Assembly (NCBI GenBank): GCA_019358895.1
Contig: JAHHIG010000027.1
Location: 1-58,806 of the forward strand
DNA length: 58,806 bases
From: Tildeniella nuda ZEHNDER 1965/U140
GTDB taxonomy: Bacteria > Cyanobacteriota > Cyanobacteriia > Leptolyngbyales > Leptolyngbyaceae
Direction of reading: 5' to 3'
The notes beneath the pieces were generated by a model, which saw only the letters and a program-made list of their open reading frames with translations, made no database searches and was not told the origin of the DNA. The position numbers and the translations under genes were made by a program. This document shows, in pieces, positions 1 to 9,176 of the stretch (position 1 is the stretch's first letter; each line of letters starts with the position of its first letter).

Positions 1-123
1 GGGGCAAAGACCAGAACCCAGGGCATTAACTCTTTTGGTAGCAAGTGCATCAGGAGAAATCGAATAACACTTTCCTGATTTTGCTACCTTTCCTCCCCTT
101 CACAATGGACAAAGTCGAGCTTA

Positions 124-294
124 GAGGCTGTTTGAAAAGCGTCTGGCGGTTAAAACCGCGACTACGTAAACAAAGTCCGCCGACACGGACTACCGAAACG
201 CGAGGGCTTTATCACCTGCGACGGCAGGTTTTGTCCGTGTAGCCGCGACTTCAGTCGCCAAGGCTACAAGTATACGGACTTTTAAAACGTCCTC
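124..294. mobile_element. MITE with IS5-type terminal inverted repeats
   Basis: A 171-bp non-coding element. The left end reads GAGGCTGTTTGAAAAGC and the right end, read from outside, GAGGACGTTTTAAAAGT (13 of 17 matching). It is flanked by TTA on both sides (121-123 and 295-297), as expected for a target duplication. The interior is rich in dyads, for example GCGGTTAAAACCGC and GCGACT/AGTCGC. The termini resemble those of the IS5-family element at 57928-58683 (GAGGGTGTTTGAGAAGT and GAGGATGTTTGAAAAGT), so a related transposase may have mobilised it. It holds no convincing gene. Confidence 0.75.
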
Positions 295-364
295 TTAGTT
301 ATATAGCGATCCTATTTGCTTTGTGAAAGTTGCGCTGGGTTCGCTTTCAGCCCTCAGTTTTCAG

Positions 365-416
365 CACTTAGCACTCACGTCCAAACTGACCGCTGACCGC
401 TGATTGCTGAAACCAC
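365..416. repeat. degenerate heptanucleotide repeat (CTGACCG type)
   Basis: Short run of CTGACCG/CTGATTG-type 7-mers upstream of the glycerate kinase gene. It belongs to the same heptamer family as the arrays at 1556-1580, 28746-28778, 42849-42890 and 54958-55079. The rest of the 295-452 interval shows nothing I recognise. Confidence 0.6.
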
Positions 417-452
417 TACATACTTTTCATCAATGATTTAGGACGGCTATGG

Positions 453-1535
453 ATGGCTTCTAATCATGGATTGACCACATGGGTGGCGCGCTTGGCAAGT
501 GGCGCATCACTGTCAGCAGACGCGTGGCAGCAGCTAGAAGACCAGGCGTTGCGGGATACCCCACGGGCGATCGCGTTTGACATCACAGCAGAAACTGTGA
601 AGGCGGAACTAGAGGCGCGATCGCGCTTGCTGCAAGCCGTTTATCCACAAATTGAACAGTTTTGCCAACCATATCCACAGCTTTCTAGCAATTTGTTTGA
701 GACCCTATGGAATTTATGGCTGCCGCTATCAATCTGGTTAGCAGACCAACGTCGGGCACACGATCGCCCGTGGATTCAAGGCATTTTGGGCGGGCAGGGA
801 ACGGGTAAAACAACCTTGGGAGCGATCTTGACGCTAGTGCTTGAGGCATTAGGCTACAAAACCCTCAGTCTTTCCTTGGATGACCTTTACAAGACCTACA
901 GCGATCGCCAGCGCTTGCGTGAAGCAGACCCTCGTCTGATCTGGCGTGGTCCACCCGGAAGCCATGACGTTGACTTAGGCATCCAAACGCTAGACGCACT
1001 GTGTCAGACCGGATCGAAGCAGCCGATCGCCATCCCTCGCTTTGACAAATCACTGCACAATGGCGCAGGCGATCGCGTTGAGCCAGAACTGGTTGCTAAT
1101 GTGGATCTTGTACTGTTTGAAGGCTGGTTTGTCGGCGTTCGTCCGGTCGATCCAGCCGTTTTTGATGCGCCGATCGCGCCCATTATTACCGAAGTCGATC
1201 GCACCTTTGCCCGCGACATGAATGCCAAACTAGACAATTACCTGCCCCTTTGGGAACGGTTAGACAGCCTGATTGTGCTACAGCCAGTCGATTACCGTCT
1301 CAGCCAGCAGTGGCGCAAACAGGCAGAACAGCAGATGCGGGCAGCGGGCAAACCGGGTATGAGCGATGCCGAAACCGATGCCTTCGTCGAGTACTTTTGG
1401 AAAGCGCTGCACCCTGAGTTATTCATCAAACCGTTGATGGCACAGCCAGGTAAAGCAGATTTTGTGATCGAGATTCAGGCAGATCACTCAGTTGGCGCAG
1501 TATATCGAGGGGGCGATCGTCAGTGTCAAGGTTAA
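453..1535 (+). CDS. glyK: D-glycerate 3-kinase (plant/cyanobacterial type)
   Basis: Predicted cytoplasmic P-loop kinase of 360 aa that phosphorylates D-glycerate to 3-phosphoglycerate, the last step of the photorespiratory C2 cycle. Visible are a Walker A motif GGQGTGKTT at about residues 112-120, the following SLSLDDLYKTY segment typical of the phosphoribulokinase/uridine kinase-like fold, and a conserved LFEGWFVGVRP stretch near residue 222. Length fits the family. The ATG at 453 is chosen because the ATG at 449 runs into a stop after four codons. It stands alone, with heptamer repeats on both sides. The assignment rests on family resemblance, and a related P-loop kinase is the only serious alternative. 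Confidence 0.85.
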   Translation: MASNHGLTTWVARLASGASLSADAWQQLEDQALRDTPRAIAFDITAETVKAELEARSRLLQAVYPQIEQFCQPYPQLSSNLFETLWNLWLPLSIWLADQRRAHDRPWIQGILGGQGTGKTTLGAILTLVLEALGYKTLSLSLDDLYKTYSDRQRLREADPRLIWRGPPGSHDVDLGIQTLDALCQTGSKQPIAIPRFDKSLHNGAGDRVEPELVANVDLVLFEGWFVGVRPVDPAVFDAPIAPIITEVDRTFARDMNAKLDNYLPLWERLDSLIVLQPVDYRLSQQWRKQAEQQMRAAGKPGMSDAETDAFVEYFWKALHPELFIKPLMAQPGKADFVIEIQADHSVGAVYRGGDRQCQG

Positions 1536-1555
1536 AGAAATTCATGCTTGGGGGA

Positions 1556-1652
1556 GCGGTTAGCGGTCAGCGGTCAGCGTTTAATCCTCACTCATAGCTG
1601 AGAGCTGAGAGCTGAAAGCTGAAAGCTGAGAGCTGAGAGCTGAAAGCTAGTC
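1556..1652. repeat. heptanucleotide (STRR-like) array
   Basis: Two adjacent 7-mer families: GGTCAGC copies near 1562-1580 and AGCTGAG/AGCTGAA copies at about 1600-1650. They fill much of the gap between glyK and the small membrane protein gene. Short heptanucleotide tandem repeats are a known feature of cyanobacterial intergenic DNA. Confidence 0.8.
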
Positions 1653-1813
1653 CTCAATTTCTCTCGAGCTTTACGCTTCAAGTTAGCAACCACACTTCAA
1701 TGCCTCTACTCTCCACGTAATAAGTATTCTCTGTCTGAATGCAGAGCTAATAGTAGCAAAAGATACTTCGATTGATAGTGGGAAGTCAAATTTTAGTTCT
1801 CTAATCTTAAGCA

Positions 1814-2065
1814 ATGGCTTGGCTAAAGAAACATGCTGAGCAAACATTTAAACGTAGGAAGGAATTAATGCCACGACTTGTTGGAAAGCAGTCTCATACT
1901 GGCGAAAACATTGCCGCTTTGCTGATATTGGCAGCGATCGCAGGTATCACACTGGAGTACATCGGCGCAGTCAATGCTGTACCTGGTTTTGGTCGTGACG
2001 AGCGCTACAGTCCGCTGCAAAGCCGGGTTGTTGAAGAACACGCGATCGCTCACAGCAATCGTTAA
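1814..2065 (+). CDS. small single-pass membrane protein, unknown function
   Basis: An 83-aa protein with a basic N-terminus (KKHAEQTFKRRKEL) and one hydrophobic segment, about residues 35-52 (ALLILAAIAGITLEYIG), followed by a polar tail. No family recognised. It lies 62 bp upstream of the PRC-barrel gene on the same strand and may be co-transcribed with it. A later ATG at 1868 would give a shorter protein that keeps the membrane segment. The evidence is an open frame, a plausible topology and the position, so the gene is likely but not certain. Confidence 0.5.
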   Translation: MAWLKKHAEQTFKRRKELMPRLVGKQSHTGENIAALLILAAIAGITLEYIGAVNAVPGFGRDERYSPLQSRVVEEHAIAHSNR

Positions 2066-2127
2066 TTTGGCTTGACACAAACCAATCGTTGAAAACAGTT
2101 TAACAGGAGTCATGAGGGATAAAAGCA

Positions 2128-3822
2128 ATGCGTAAGGGTAGTGATGTCATCGGCAAAGTGGTCGTTACCTACGACACGGGTTTAAAGATTGAACGCATTT
2201 ACGACCTGATTTTTGACCAAGAAAGCAATCAAATTTTGGGGTTTGTAGTGCAAGAAAAGGGCATCTTTCGTGATGCGAAAGTGATTCCTTTAGAAGAAGT
2301 GTTGGCGATCGGTGCTGATGCCATTGTGGTCAACTCCAAGGAGTCGGTTTCGAGAGCGCACAAACATCCCGAAATTAAAGCCATCTTGCGTCATGACAAT
2401 GTGTTGAAAGGCACCAAGATTCTCACAACTGATGGGCTGGATCTCGGCACCTTGGTCGATCTGTTTTTTGATAACCGCTCTGGCGCTGTTGCGGGCTATG
2501 AGTCGTCTGGTGGGTTGTTCTCCGATGTGTACTCTGGTCGATCGTTTGTACCAGCCCCGAAAACACTGAAGATTGGACGCGACGTTGCGTTTGTGCCAAC
2601 CGAAACGGCTGCGTTGATGCGAGAGCAAGTCGGCGGACTGAAAGGCGGTGTGCAAGCGGCTGGTGGAAGGCTGCAAGAGTCGGCTGAGACAGCAAACCGT
2701 AGACTGCAAGAAACAGCAGACGCTGCTAACCGTACGCTACAGGCATCGGCTGAAGTAGCTAGTACGAAGCTTCAAGAGGCTGGACAGGCTGCCAGTACAG
2801 CGCTGCAAACGGCTGGCGAAACTGCAACTAGCGGTTTGCAAACTGCCAACAGTACGTTTCAAGACTTCGATCGCAGTACCACCTCTACATTCACTAATAA
2901 GCTGGTCGATCCGGCTGAACAGCGGCTATTTGTGGTTGGTCGCCGTACAGAGTGCGATCTTTTCACGCCAGACAACACGATCCTGGTGCTGCAAGGGCAA
3001 GAAGTGACCCTTGATTTGGTTGAACGAGCCGAACAGCTAGGGATGCTGGACGCACTTTACGTCGCTACAGGTGGCAGTGTGACTGATCCCCTCAGTCGCA
3101 ATATGCAGCAAGCAGCAGCAGACGTGCAGCAAACAGCAGCAATGGTCAGCGATCGCATCCAGGGCGCAACTCAGAGCACCGCTGAAGCGCTTCGTCGCTC
3201 AGTAGATGGACTGGCAGCACGCGCCTCCATCGACCAGGCAAACGGTCGGCGCGTCTTACGTATAGTACAAACAGCAGAGGGCTTCATCATTGCTGCACCC
3301 GGACAGATCGTGACTAGCTCTGTCATCAGTGATGCTCAAGCGTATGGTAAAGAAACTGACTTGTTGAACGCGGTGGGCTTAGCACCAGCCGAAGCCGCTC
3401 GCTCTAGTGCCGATGAAGCCTGGTTAGAGGGTCGATCGCAGCTACGCGATCGCACTGCCCTGGCACAAGAAAACTTGAGCAGTTTCTGGCAAACTCTCCA
3501 GGAGAAGGTGAAGGAATTGCAAGGGCGGAGTGCCCGTGCCATCAAGCAGCAGCGCATTGAGCAAGCATTGGGTCGCCCTGTCACACGTGTCATTCTCGAC
3601 CCGCAGGATCATGTCATCCTGAATGTGGGCGAACTGATTACCCATCGTGCTGTACGTCAGGCAGATGATGGCGGTGTGCTCAACGTGCTTTTGGGTTCGG
3701 TGTACACCAAGGAGCCAGAGATCAACGATCGTGAACTGCGTGCGACTGAACACGGTAGAGCCGCTCTAGAGTCGCATGAGCAGCCACAGCGGCAGCAAGA
3801 GCCAGTACATGCCATCAGTTAA
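2128..3822 (+). CDS. PRC-barrel domain protein with helical repeat segment
   Basis: A 564-aa protein beginning with a PRC-barrel module (RKGSDVIGKVVVTYDTG; residues about 1-80), a second PRC-like unit (TKILTTDGLDLGTLVDLFFD; about 90-165), then a long helical stretch (about 170-260) of imperfect 11-residue repeats such as RLQETADAANR and KLQEAGQAAS, like LEA/apolipoprotein helices. Further PRC-like beta segments follow near residues 275-330 and 490-540. PRC-barrels are adaptor domains, first described in photosynthetic reaction centre subunit H; in cyanobacteria they occur in stress and membrane-associated proteins. No enzyme motif is seen. The amphipathic repeats suggest membrane or protein contacts, which is inference. 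Confidence 0.75.
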   Translation: MRKGSDVIGKVVVTYDTGLKIERIYDLIFDQESNQILGFVVQEKGIFRDAKVIPLEEVLAIGADAIVVNSKESVSRAHKHPEIKAILRHDNVLKGTKILTTDGLDLGTLVDLFFDNRSGAVAGYESSGGLFSDVYSGRSFVPAPKTLKIGRDVAFVPTETAALMREQVGGLKGGVQAAGGRLQESAETANRRLQETADAANRTLQASAEVASTKLQEAGQAASTALQTAGETATSGLQTANSTFQDFDRSTTSTFTNKLVDPAEQRLFVVGRRTECDLFTPDNTILVLQGQEVTLDLVERAEQLGMLDALYVATGGSVTDPLSRNMQQAAADVQQTAAMVSDRIQGATQSTAEALRRSVDGLAARASIDQANGRRVLRIVQTAEGFIIAAPGQIVTSSVISDAQAYGKETDLLNAVGLAPAEAARSSADEAWLEGRSQLRDRTALAQENLSSFWQTLQEKVKELQGRSARAIKQQRIEQALGRPVTRVILDPQDHVILNVGELITHRAVRQADDGGVLNVLLGSVYTKEPEINDRELRATEHGRAALESHEQPQRQQEPVHAIS

Positions 3823-3881
3823 CAGCTTGTAGATTAACTCTGAACACTTGTTGCCTAAAAGCCCTGGTGAGAGTTATGGCG

Positions 3882-3964
3882 GCTCTCGTTTGAGTGCGGT
3901 ACAAGTTCTTAAGGCAGAAGGCGGAAGGCAGGAGGCAGAAGGCAGAAGGCAGGAGGAAAACTGT
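3882..3964 (+). repeat. composite repeat cassette B, copy 1
   Basis: AGGCAGA/AGGCAGG heptamers (about 3910-3955) flanked by a left arm CTCGTTTGAGTGCGGTAC plus AAGTTCTTA and a right arm GAGGAAAACTGT. The same arms flank the heptamer array at 25229-25340 in opposite orientation, so arms and core form one repeated unit. The neighbouring stretch 3823-4071 holds no recognised gene. Confidence 0.75.
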
Positions 3965-4071
3965 GATCCTCTTTGCTTCTGTCCTCTAACTCTGTGCGGT
4001 TGTACTTCATTTGCTTGGGAACCGCTACAAAAAACTCCTCGTCAAGGGTTTTGGTTGCAGACTGGATGGCA

Positions 4072-5094
4072 TCAAATTTTTTGCAAGACTCCGGGCGATC
4101 GCAGGTCTCCAAGCCGCTTACAGCCCGTACAGAACATGGCTGTGGTTAGTTCAGCCAGCAGAATATCGACCAACTCATACAAAGCCTCCTCTGATTCGTA
4201 CGCCGCCTGTAGAAAGGGCAGCGCTATACCTGCGAGATCAGCGCCTAGCGCGATCGCCTTGGCTGCTTCCAGTCCATCGCGTAAACCACCAGAGGCGATG
4301 AGAGGAATGTGAGGGGCGATCGCTCTTACCTCTGTAACGCACATGGCAGTGGGTAAGCCCCAATCGGCAAAAGTCTTGCCCAGCCGACGCTGACGGGGAT
4401 CGGTCGCGCGTTCACTTTCGACCAGTGCCCAGGAAGTGCCACCTGCACCTGCTACGTCGATCGCTGCCACTCCTGCCTCAATGAGTTTGGTTGCCATTGC
4501 TGCTGAAATACCGTTACCAACCTCCTTAGCAATCACTGGCACAGAAACCGTTTCGCAAAGATCAGCAATTTTTTCGAGCAAGCCCCGAAAATTGGTGTCG
4601 CCGCTGGTTTGCACACATTCTTGAAGTGGATTGAGATGCAGAATGAGCGCGTCAGCCTCCAGCGTCTCTACGACTCGACGACACTCATCCAGCCCGTAGC
4701 GATAGTTGAGCTGCACAGCGCCCAGATTGGCAAACAGCGCAATATCAGGCGCGATCGATCGTACTGCAAACGTGCTTGCGATCGTGGGATCTTCAACCGC
4801 CACGCGCTGAGAGCCAACCCCCATCGCCAGACCATACTGCTGAGCCACTGCTGCCAGCCTTTGATTGATCGTTTTAGCCAACTCTGTACCGCCCGTCATC
4901 GACGAAATCAACAGCGGTGCCTGAAGCGATTTACCCAAAAACAGACTACTCAAGCTGATGTCGGCACGATCGATCTCCGGTAAACAGCAATGAGTAAACC
5001 GATAGCGCTCTAGCCCATTGCTCACCTGGCGGCACTGCACGTCTTCATCCAGGCAAATGCGGAGGTGGTCGGCTTTACGAATCTGGGTGTCCAT
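4072..5094 (-). CDS. fni: type 2 isopentenyl-diphosphate delta-isomerase
   Basis: A 340-aa FMN- and NAD(P)H-dependent isomerase interconverting IPP and DMAPP, the usual isomerase of cyanobacteria for isoprenoid (carotenoid, chlorophyll tail, quinone) supply. Family signatures are visible in order: [15 protein letters not shown] at the N-terminus, ISSMTGG, HLNPLQE near residue 154, [20 protein letters not shown] and [20 protein letters not shown], as expected for a TIM barrel with an FMN phosphate site. Length is normal for the family. The gene ends at 4072 next to composite repeat DNA. A palindromic G/C-rich repeat (5101-5178) separates it from pyrR upstream, so they may be separate units. 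Confidence 0.95.
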   Translation of the reverse strand: MDTQIRKADHLRICLDEDVQCRQVSNGLERYRFTHCCLPEIDRADISLSSLFLGKSLQAPLLISSMTGGTELAKTINQRLAAVAQQYGLAMGVGSQRVAVEDPTIASTFAVRSIAPDIALFANLGAVQLNYRYGLDECRRVVETLEADALILHLNPLQECVQTSGDTNFRGLLEKIADLCETVSVPVIAKEVGNGISAAMATKLIEAGVAAIDVAGAGGTSWALVESERATDPRQRRLGKTFADWGLPTAMCVTEVRAIAPHIPLIASGGLRDGLEAAKAIALGADLAGIALPFLQAAYESEEALYELVDILLAELTTAMFCTGCKRLGDLRSPGVLQKI

Positions 5095-5100
5095 GATGTG

Positions 5101-5178
5101 AGGGGGTAGGGTGTGGGGTATAGGGTGTGGGGTACAGAATGTATGTTCCCTACCCCCTACACCCTACCCCCTACACCC
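5101..5178. repeat. inverted G-rich/C-rich repeat between pyrR and fni
   Basis: GGGTGTGGGGTA-type units at 5106-5138 face TACCCCCTACACCC-type units at 5149-5178 around a short spacer, so the stretch can fold into a long hairpin. Because it lies between two genes on the minus strand, it could work as a terminator or processing site, but there is no clear T-run. Confidence 0.6.
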
Positions 5179-5704
5179 TGATTAGCTCCACCCCATCGCG
5201 CCCATCCACATCCTGGAGATAAACCTTGACCTGTTCTTCTTTGGCGGTCGGAAGCTGTTTGCCGATAAAGTCGGGGTGAATGGGCACTTCTCGATGCCCG
5301 CGATCAACCAGCACGACTAACCGAATCACTTCCGGTCTACCATAGTCGTTCACCGCATTGAGGGCAGCGCGAATCGTGCGTCCCTTGAAAATAACATCAT
5401 CCACCAGCACCACGGTTTTGCCAGAGAGATCGAAGGGGATCTCCGTTTTTGCAGGCGTGCGGATGCCGATCGTATCCAGATCGTCGCGGTAAAAGGTAAT
5501 GTCGATCGCCCCAACAGGCACCGAAACTTGCTCTAGCATCTCAATCTGACGTGCCAGCATGTCTGCCAGGTTGACCCCTCGTGTATAGATGCCCAGCAGC
5601 ACAAGTTGAGAGAGGTTCGATCGCTCAATGACCTGCGATGCCAGACGGGTCACCGTGCGACGGACTTCTTCGGCTGAGAGAATTTCGACCACTTCCGTAG
5701 GCAT
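5171..5704 (-). CDS. pyrR: PyrR: pyrimidine operon regulator / uracil phosphoribosyltransferase
   Basis: A 177-aa type I phosphoribosyltransferase. The PRPP-binding motif [13 protein letters not shown] lies at residues 98-110, preceded by the hood region and the [15 protein letters not shown] segment typical of PyrR. In Bacillus PyrR binds pyr mRNA and also makes UMP from uracil and PRPP. In cyanobacteria the RNA-binding role is less certain, and no pyr operon or attenuator is visible here. Length matches the family. The last codons overlap the end of the C-rich repeat at 5149-5178. Confidence 0.92.
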   Translation of the reverse strand: MPTEVVEILSAEEVRRTVTRLASQVIERSNLSQLVLLGIYTRGVNLADMLARQIEMLEQVSVPVGAIDITFYRDDLDTIGIRTPAKTEIPFDLSGKTVVLVDDVIFKGRTIRAALNAVNDYGRPEVIRLVVLVDRGHREVPIHPDFIGKQLPTAKEEQVKVYLQDVDGRDGVELIRV

Positions 5705-5789
5705 AGAGATTGGAGCGCTAAATTGCCGTTTCTAGTTTAGATTGCAGATTCATGCGTTGACGATCGCACTCGTTCTCAAACTCCGCTCT

Positions 5790-7346
5790 TCAATCTTCAT
5801 CCTTCGGCTGCACCGCTTTAACAATCCGCGATAGTTCGCTCTTTTCATCGACAGCAATGCGAGTGGGTGAGCCACTAATAATGCGCTCAAAGTTGCGGAA
5901 CGAGTCTTTAATTTGGGGACCACGTTCGCTGATGGTATATTCACGAATGCCCTTATCATGCCAGGAACCACGCATCTTAAATACGTTAATTGCCCGCGCC
6001 ATTTCACCGCGAATCTCAACGTATTGCAGCATCAAAATAGTGTCAGTGATTGTAGAAATATGGGAGTCAGTAATCGAATGAGACCCCATGAATTGGTCAG
6101 AGGTGTTAGTAAAAAAGCCCGTAATTTCTTCTTGTTTAGCAAACCCAGTCACACCGATCACAAACTGACGAAAGGCATTGTTGCTGACACCACGCGCCAG
6201 AGCAGAGAGGGAGTCGATCGCAATCCGAGACGGCTTAAACTCAGCAATCTCGGTTTTGATAATTTGCAGATGGTCTTCTAAACCTGCTGATTCTGGGTAG
6301 GCGCAAATAATTCTCAGTACTCCTTTTTGCTCCAGTTCTTCAAAGTCAATGCCCCAAGAGTAGGCGTTGCGAGATAACTGGGCACGAGACTCTTCGTAGG
6401 CAAATAAAATGGCACGATCGCCCCGTTGACAGGCATCTTGCAAAAACTTGCTGACCATCATGGTTTTGCCCGTACCTGTAGCCCCCGTTGCCAAAATAAT
6501 CGAGTCTTTGAAGAAGCCGCCGCCGCACATTTCATCAAGCGTTTTGACCCCAGACGAGACTCGTACATTGGACGATCGCTGCGTTAAACGCATTGCACCC
6601 AACGGGAAGATATTGATGCCATGATTCGTAATTGTAAAAGGATATTCACCTTTCATGTGGGTTGTACCGCGCAGTTTGAGGATCTCGATCGTCCGACGAC
6701 GACGTTCCCCTTCCAGCACATTACGGATAATCACCACATTGTCTGAGACAAATTCTTCTACGCCAAATCGCGCTACGGCACCATATTCTTCTACGCGCTC
6801 AGTGGTCATTAAGGTTGTAGCACCGACTTGTTTTAAGCGAGCCACAAGGCGAAAAATCTCGCGCCGTACCACACCCGCCGAATCATACTGCTGGAAGACA
6901 GCCGTGACTGAATCGATCGACACTCGTCGCGCTTTATATTTGCGGATCGCGTATTGAATCCGCTCAATCAACGCTGACAGATCAAAATTGCCAGCTACAT
7001 CTTGACCTTCAGGATCAGGCGATGCGTCTAGAATAAAAAGCTTGCCTTCGTCGATAAATTTCTGTAGATCCCAACCGAAGCTGAACGCATTTTTAATGAT
7101 ATCAGCAGGGGATTCTTCAAACGTGACAAAAATACCCGCTTCATCGAAATCAACAATACTGTGATACAAAAACTGAATGGCTAATAAGGTCTTACCTGTG
7201 CCCGATGTCCCGCTAATCAGTGTCGTACGACCTGTGGGTAAACCACCGTGGCTAATGTCGTCAAACCCCTCAATCATGGTGCGTATTTTTTGCACACCTG
7301 GAATATTGTATTCGCCATTCGGTGCATTTTGGTTCAGTTGGTTCAT
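5790..7346 (-). CDS. kaiC: circadian clock protein KaiC
   Basis: A 518-aa double-RecA-fold ATPase, autokinase and autophosphatase forming the hexameric core of the cyanobacterial clock. CI has Walker A GTSGTGKT and the FVTFEESP catalytic glutamates; CII has Walker A GATGTGKT. The phosphorylation pair computes to Ser431-Thr432 in the SHISTITDT context, the same numbering as in Synechococcus elongatus. The C-terminal segment (SGSPTRIAVDEKSELSRIV), which KaiA binds, is intact. It is last in the kaiA-kaiB-kaiC order, 84 bp downstream of kaiB. No disrupted motifs are seen, so a functional clock is expected. Confidence 0.99.
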   Translation of the reverse strand: MNQLNQNAPNGEYNIPGVQKIRTMIEGFDDISHGGLPTGRTTLISGTSGTGKTLLAIQFLYHSIVDFDEAGIFVTFEESPADIIKNAFSFGWDLQKFIDEGKLFILDASPDPEGQDVAGNFDLSALIERIQYAIRKYKARRVSIDSVTAVFQQYDSAGVVRREIFRLVARLKQVGATTLMTTERVEEYGAVARFGVEEFVSDNVVIIRNVLEGERRRRTIEILKLRGTTHMKGEYPFTITNHGINIFPLGAMRLTQRSSNVRVSSGVKTLDEMCGGGFFKDSIILATGATGTGKTMMVSKFLQDACQRGDRAILFAYEESRAQLSRNAYSWGIDFEELEQKGVLRIICAYPESAGLEDHLQIIKTEIAEFKPSRIAIDSLSALARGVSNNAFRQFVIGVTGFAKQEEITGFFTNTSDQFMGSHSITDSHISTITDTILMLQYVEIRGEMARAINVFKMRGSWHDKGIREYTISERGPQIKDSFRNFERIISGSPTRIAVDEKSELSRIVKAVQPKDED

Positions 7347-7430
7347 GAGAGCTTGCTAAAGAGAATGTCTAAAACTAATCAACGATTTCGCTATATCTAG
7401 CATAAAAACTGTATATTAACTGCCTGTTGC

Positions 7431-7751
7431 TTACTCTGGCAATTCAACCGCCTCATCCCGCAGTTCTTCATACAAAAGATCGAGACCAATGAGCACTTTT
7501 TCGCGATCGGACAAATCACCAATGATTTTGCGAACAGGGGGCGGCAGAATTTTAGATAGCGTTGGTGTCGCTAGAATTTTATCCTCTTCAGCAAGTTGAG
7601 GATTTTTCAAGACATCAATGACTTTCAGTGCATAAACACCCTGAAAATCTTTCTCAAGGATTTCGTTCAACACTTTTAGCGCCCGAATTGAGCTTGGCGT
7701 ATTCCCAGCCACGTAGAGCTTGAGGATGTAGGTTTGTTTAAGGGAACTCAT
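7431..7751 (-). CDS. kaiB: circadian clock protein KaiB
   Basis: A 106-aa thioredoxin-like, fold-switching clock protein that binds phosphorylated KaiC CI, sequesters KaiA and recruits CikA and SasA. The N-terminal strand-helix unit [14 protein letters not shown] and the conserved [10 protein letters not shown]-like and [14 protein letters not shown] segments are present. Length is that of canonical KaiB (about 102-108 aa). It lies between kaiA (109-bp gap) and kaiC (84-bp gap) on the same strand, the usual kaiBC arrangement. Confidence 0.98.
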   Translation of the reverse strand: MSSLKQTYILKLYVAGNTPSSIRALKVLNEILEKDFQGVYALKVIDVLKNPQLAEEDKILATPTLSKILPPPVRKIIGDLSDREKVLIGLDLLYEELRDEAVELPE

Positions 7752-7860
7752 AAAAGAGATTCTCTAAAGATAAAAATTGGGTCGCTGGCTCGATCATCTC
7801 GGTGCGCGCTCTTCATCACAAAAGCGACTCTACACGTTACCTTTCACTTACCACTCAGAC

Positions 7861-8805
7861 TTATGCTTCTCTCGGTACAGACCGCCGATACATTTCGCAC
7901 AAATGCGCGATCGTGTCAATCAGCGTCAGACGATAATCAAGCAGAATGTCATCGCTGCGCCCTTCCAATTTTAGCTGTTTCGCAAACTCATCCATCAAGT
8001 CCATGTGGATTTCTACGACTTGCGATGTGGCTATATCGGCAAAAAAGGCAGAGTTGACAAACTCATCAATGCGCTGATTGAGAGCGCTGTCTTCCCCAAA
8101 GTAGCTTAGAACAATCTCGCGGTACTCATGACGGAGTTGCTCCAGCATTTCTTGCCGCTGTACTGCTGTCATGTAGCGAAAGAAATGGCGTGGATTCCGT
8201 TTGTAGTAAACACTGAGGTAGCCCAGACGCTCTTTAAGTTTGTCGGATAGCCGTCGCTGTTGCAGCATGAGAAAATTCTGAGCGGTTACGTCAGTCGCTA
8301 AATCGACTGTGGAGAGCGTGTTGCTCAGGCGACAGGTCGGTGAAAGGTGAAGGAATTGATCGATCGCCCGCTCAATATAGTCACCGATGGCGTTGAATTG
8401 CTCGGTCGTAATCCAAACTTCAGCGGTGTGATAAGCAAACGCAAGCCCCAGATGAGCGACGGCTTGGGTCGTGCTTGTCTCCTCCGGAGCAGTCTGACCG
8501 CTCTCAGCAGCTTGTTTTGCCGCCGCGCCAGATTCTCCTACGACCACTGCTGGAAGGAGCGTTGCCTGACCGTGGAGCCGATGGGTAATCTGTAGTAAGT
8601 CCGGGGTGCCGTGCAGAATCAGGCAATCAAGACGCTGCTTTTCTTGCTCAACAAAGCTGAAAAACCCACTGCTCGATGTGATCAGATTCACAAGATGACG
8701 ATCGTGATCAAGCCGCTGTGAAAGTGCCTGAGTCAGCGTTTCAGACTCAAGGAAAATACCGATCGAGAGCTTAGAACGTTGAGGGGTAAGCGGAGGTTGG
8801 TGCAA
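7861..8805 (-). CDS. kaiA: circadian clock protein KaiA
   Basis: A 314-aa protein with an N-terminal pseudo-receiver domain (about residues 12-150, LSIGIFLESETLTQALS onwards) and a C-terminal four-helix domain (about 190-305, with YYKRNPRHFFRY and the YREIVLSYF region) that dimerises and stimulates KaiC autophosphorylation. The start is a TTG at 8805: an in-frame TAG lies three codons upstream and no ATG is near. It is the first gene of kaiABC. The linker between domains contains a low-complexity stretch (AAAKQAAESGQTAPEE). The identification rests on domain order, family motifs and synteny. Confidence 0.97.
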   Translation of the reverse strand: MHQPPLTPQRSKLSIGIFLESETLTQALSQRLDHDRHLVNLITSSSGFFSFVEQEKQRLDCLILHGTPDLLQITHRLHGQATLLPAVVVGESGAAAKQAAESGQTAPEETSTTQAVAHLGLAFAYHTAEVWITTEQFNAIGDYIERAIDQFLHLSPTCRLSNTLSTVDLATDVTAQNFLMLQQRRLSDKLKERLGYLSVYYKRNPRHFFRYMTAVQRQEMLEQLRHEYREIVLSYFGEDSALNQRIDEFVNSAFFADIATSQVVEIHMDLMDEFAKQLKLEGRSDDILLDYRLTLIDTIAHLCEMYRRSVPREA

Positions 8806-9176
8806 AACGGTCTAAAACCTGACATTTTGAGCAGACGGTGCTTATTGATTAGTTGACTTAAAGCTTTTCACCACGAGACCACAAAAAGCTTTAATTTTCA
8901 TTAAGATTTTAGCACTCAATTAACTATAGTTACAAACAAGCGCACGCTGACCCTACCATTCCTGTAGGGAGTCATAATGAAGCATAAGCTGTGATCGTTG
9001 CACCAATTTTTGCCTTAAGCCTACATTTGATCACAGTGCTGCTTTTGCACTCAACGCTCGCCGTACTATTCAGCTAGCAGATGTGCAAGCCCTTTCACTA
9101 AACCGTTACGCCTGCGGCAATTGCTCTGTTGCAGCGTTGCCTGCTTTGTATCACCGTTCTTACAGACAAGCGTTAC
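8806..9176. promoter_or_regulatory. divergent intergenic region kaiA / hybrid kinase
   Basis: A 371-bp region between divergent genes, so it should hold promoters for both the clock operon and the kinase. A hairpin is possible at 8860-8892 (AAAGCTTTT pairing with AAAAGCTTT). A TATAGT box on the plus strand near 8926 could be a -10 element, without a convincing -35. I see no clear repeated operator. Promoter positions are inference. Confidence 0.4.

Noticed and set aside
3848-4312. Plus-strand frame of 154 codons
   Set aside because: Composed of repeat cassette B and the antisense of the fni 3' end.
5750-6081. Frames antisense to or shifted within kaiC
   Set aside because: kaiC is intact and explains the codon pattern; these are shadows.
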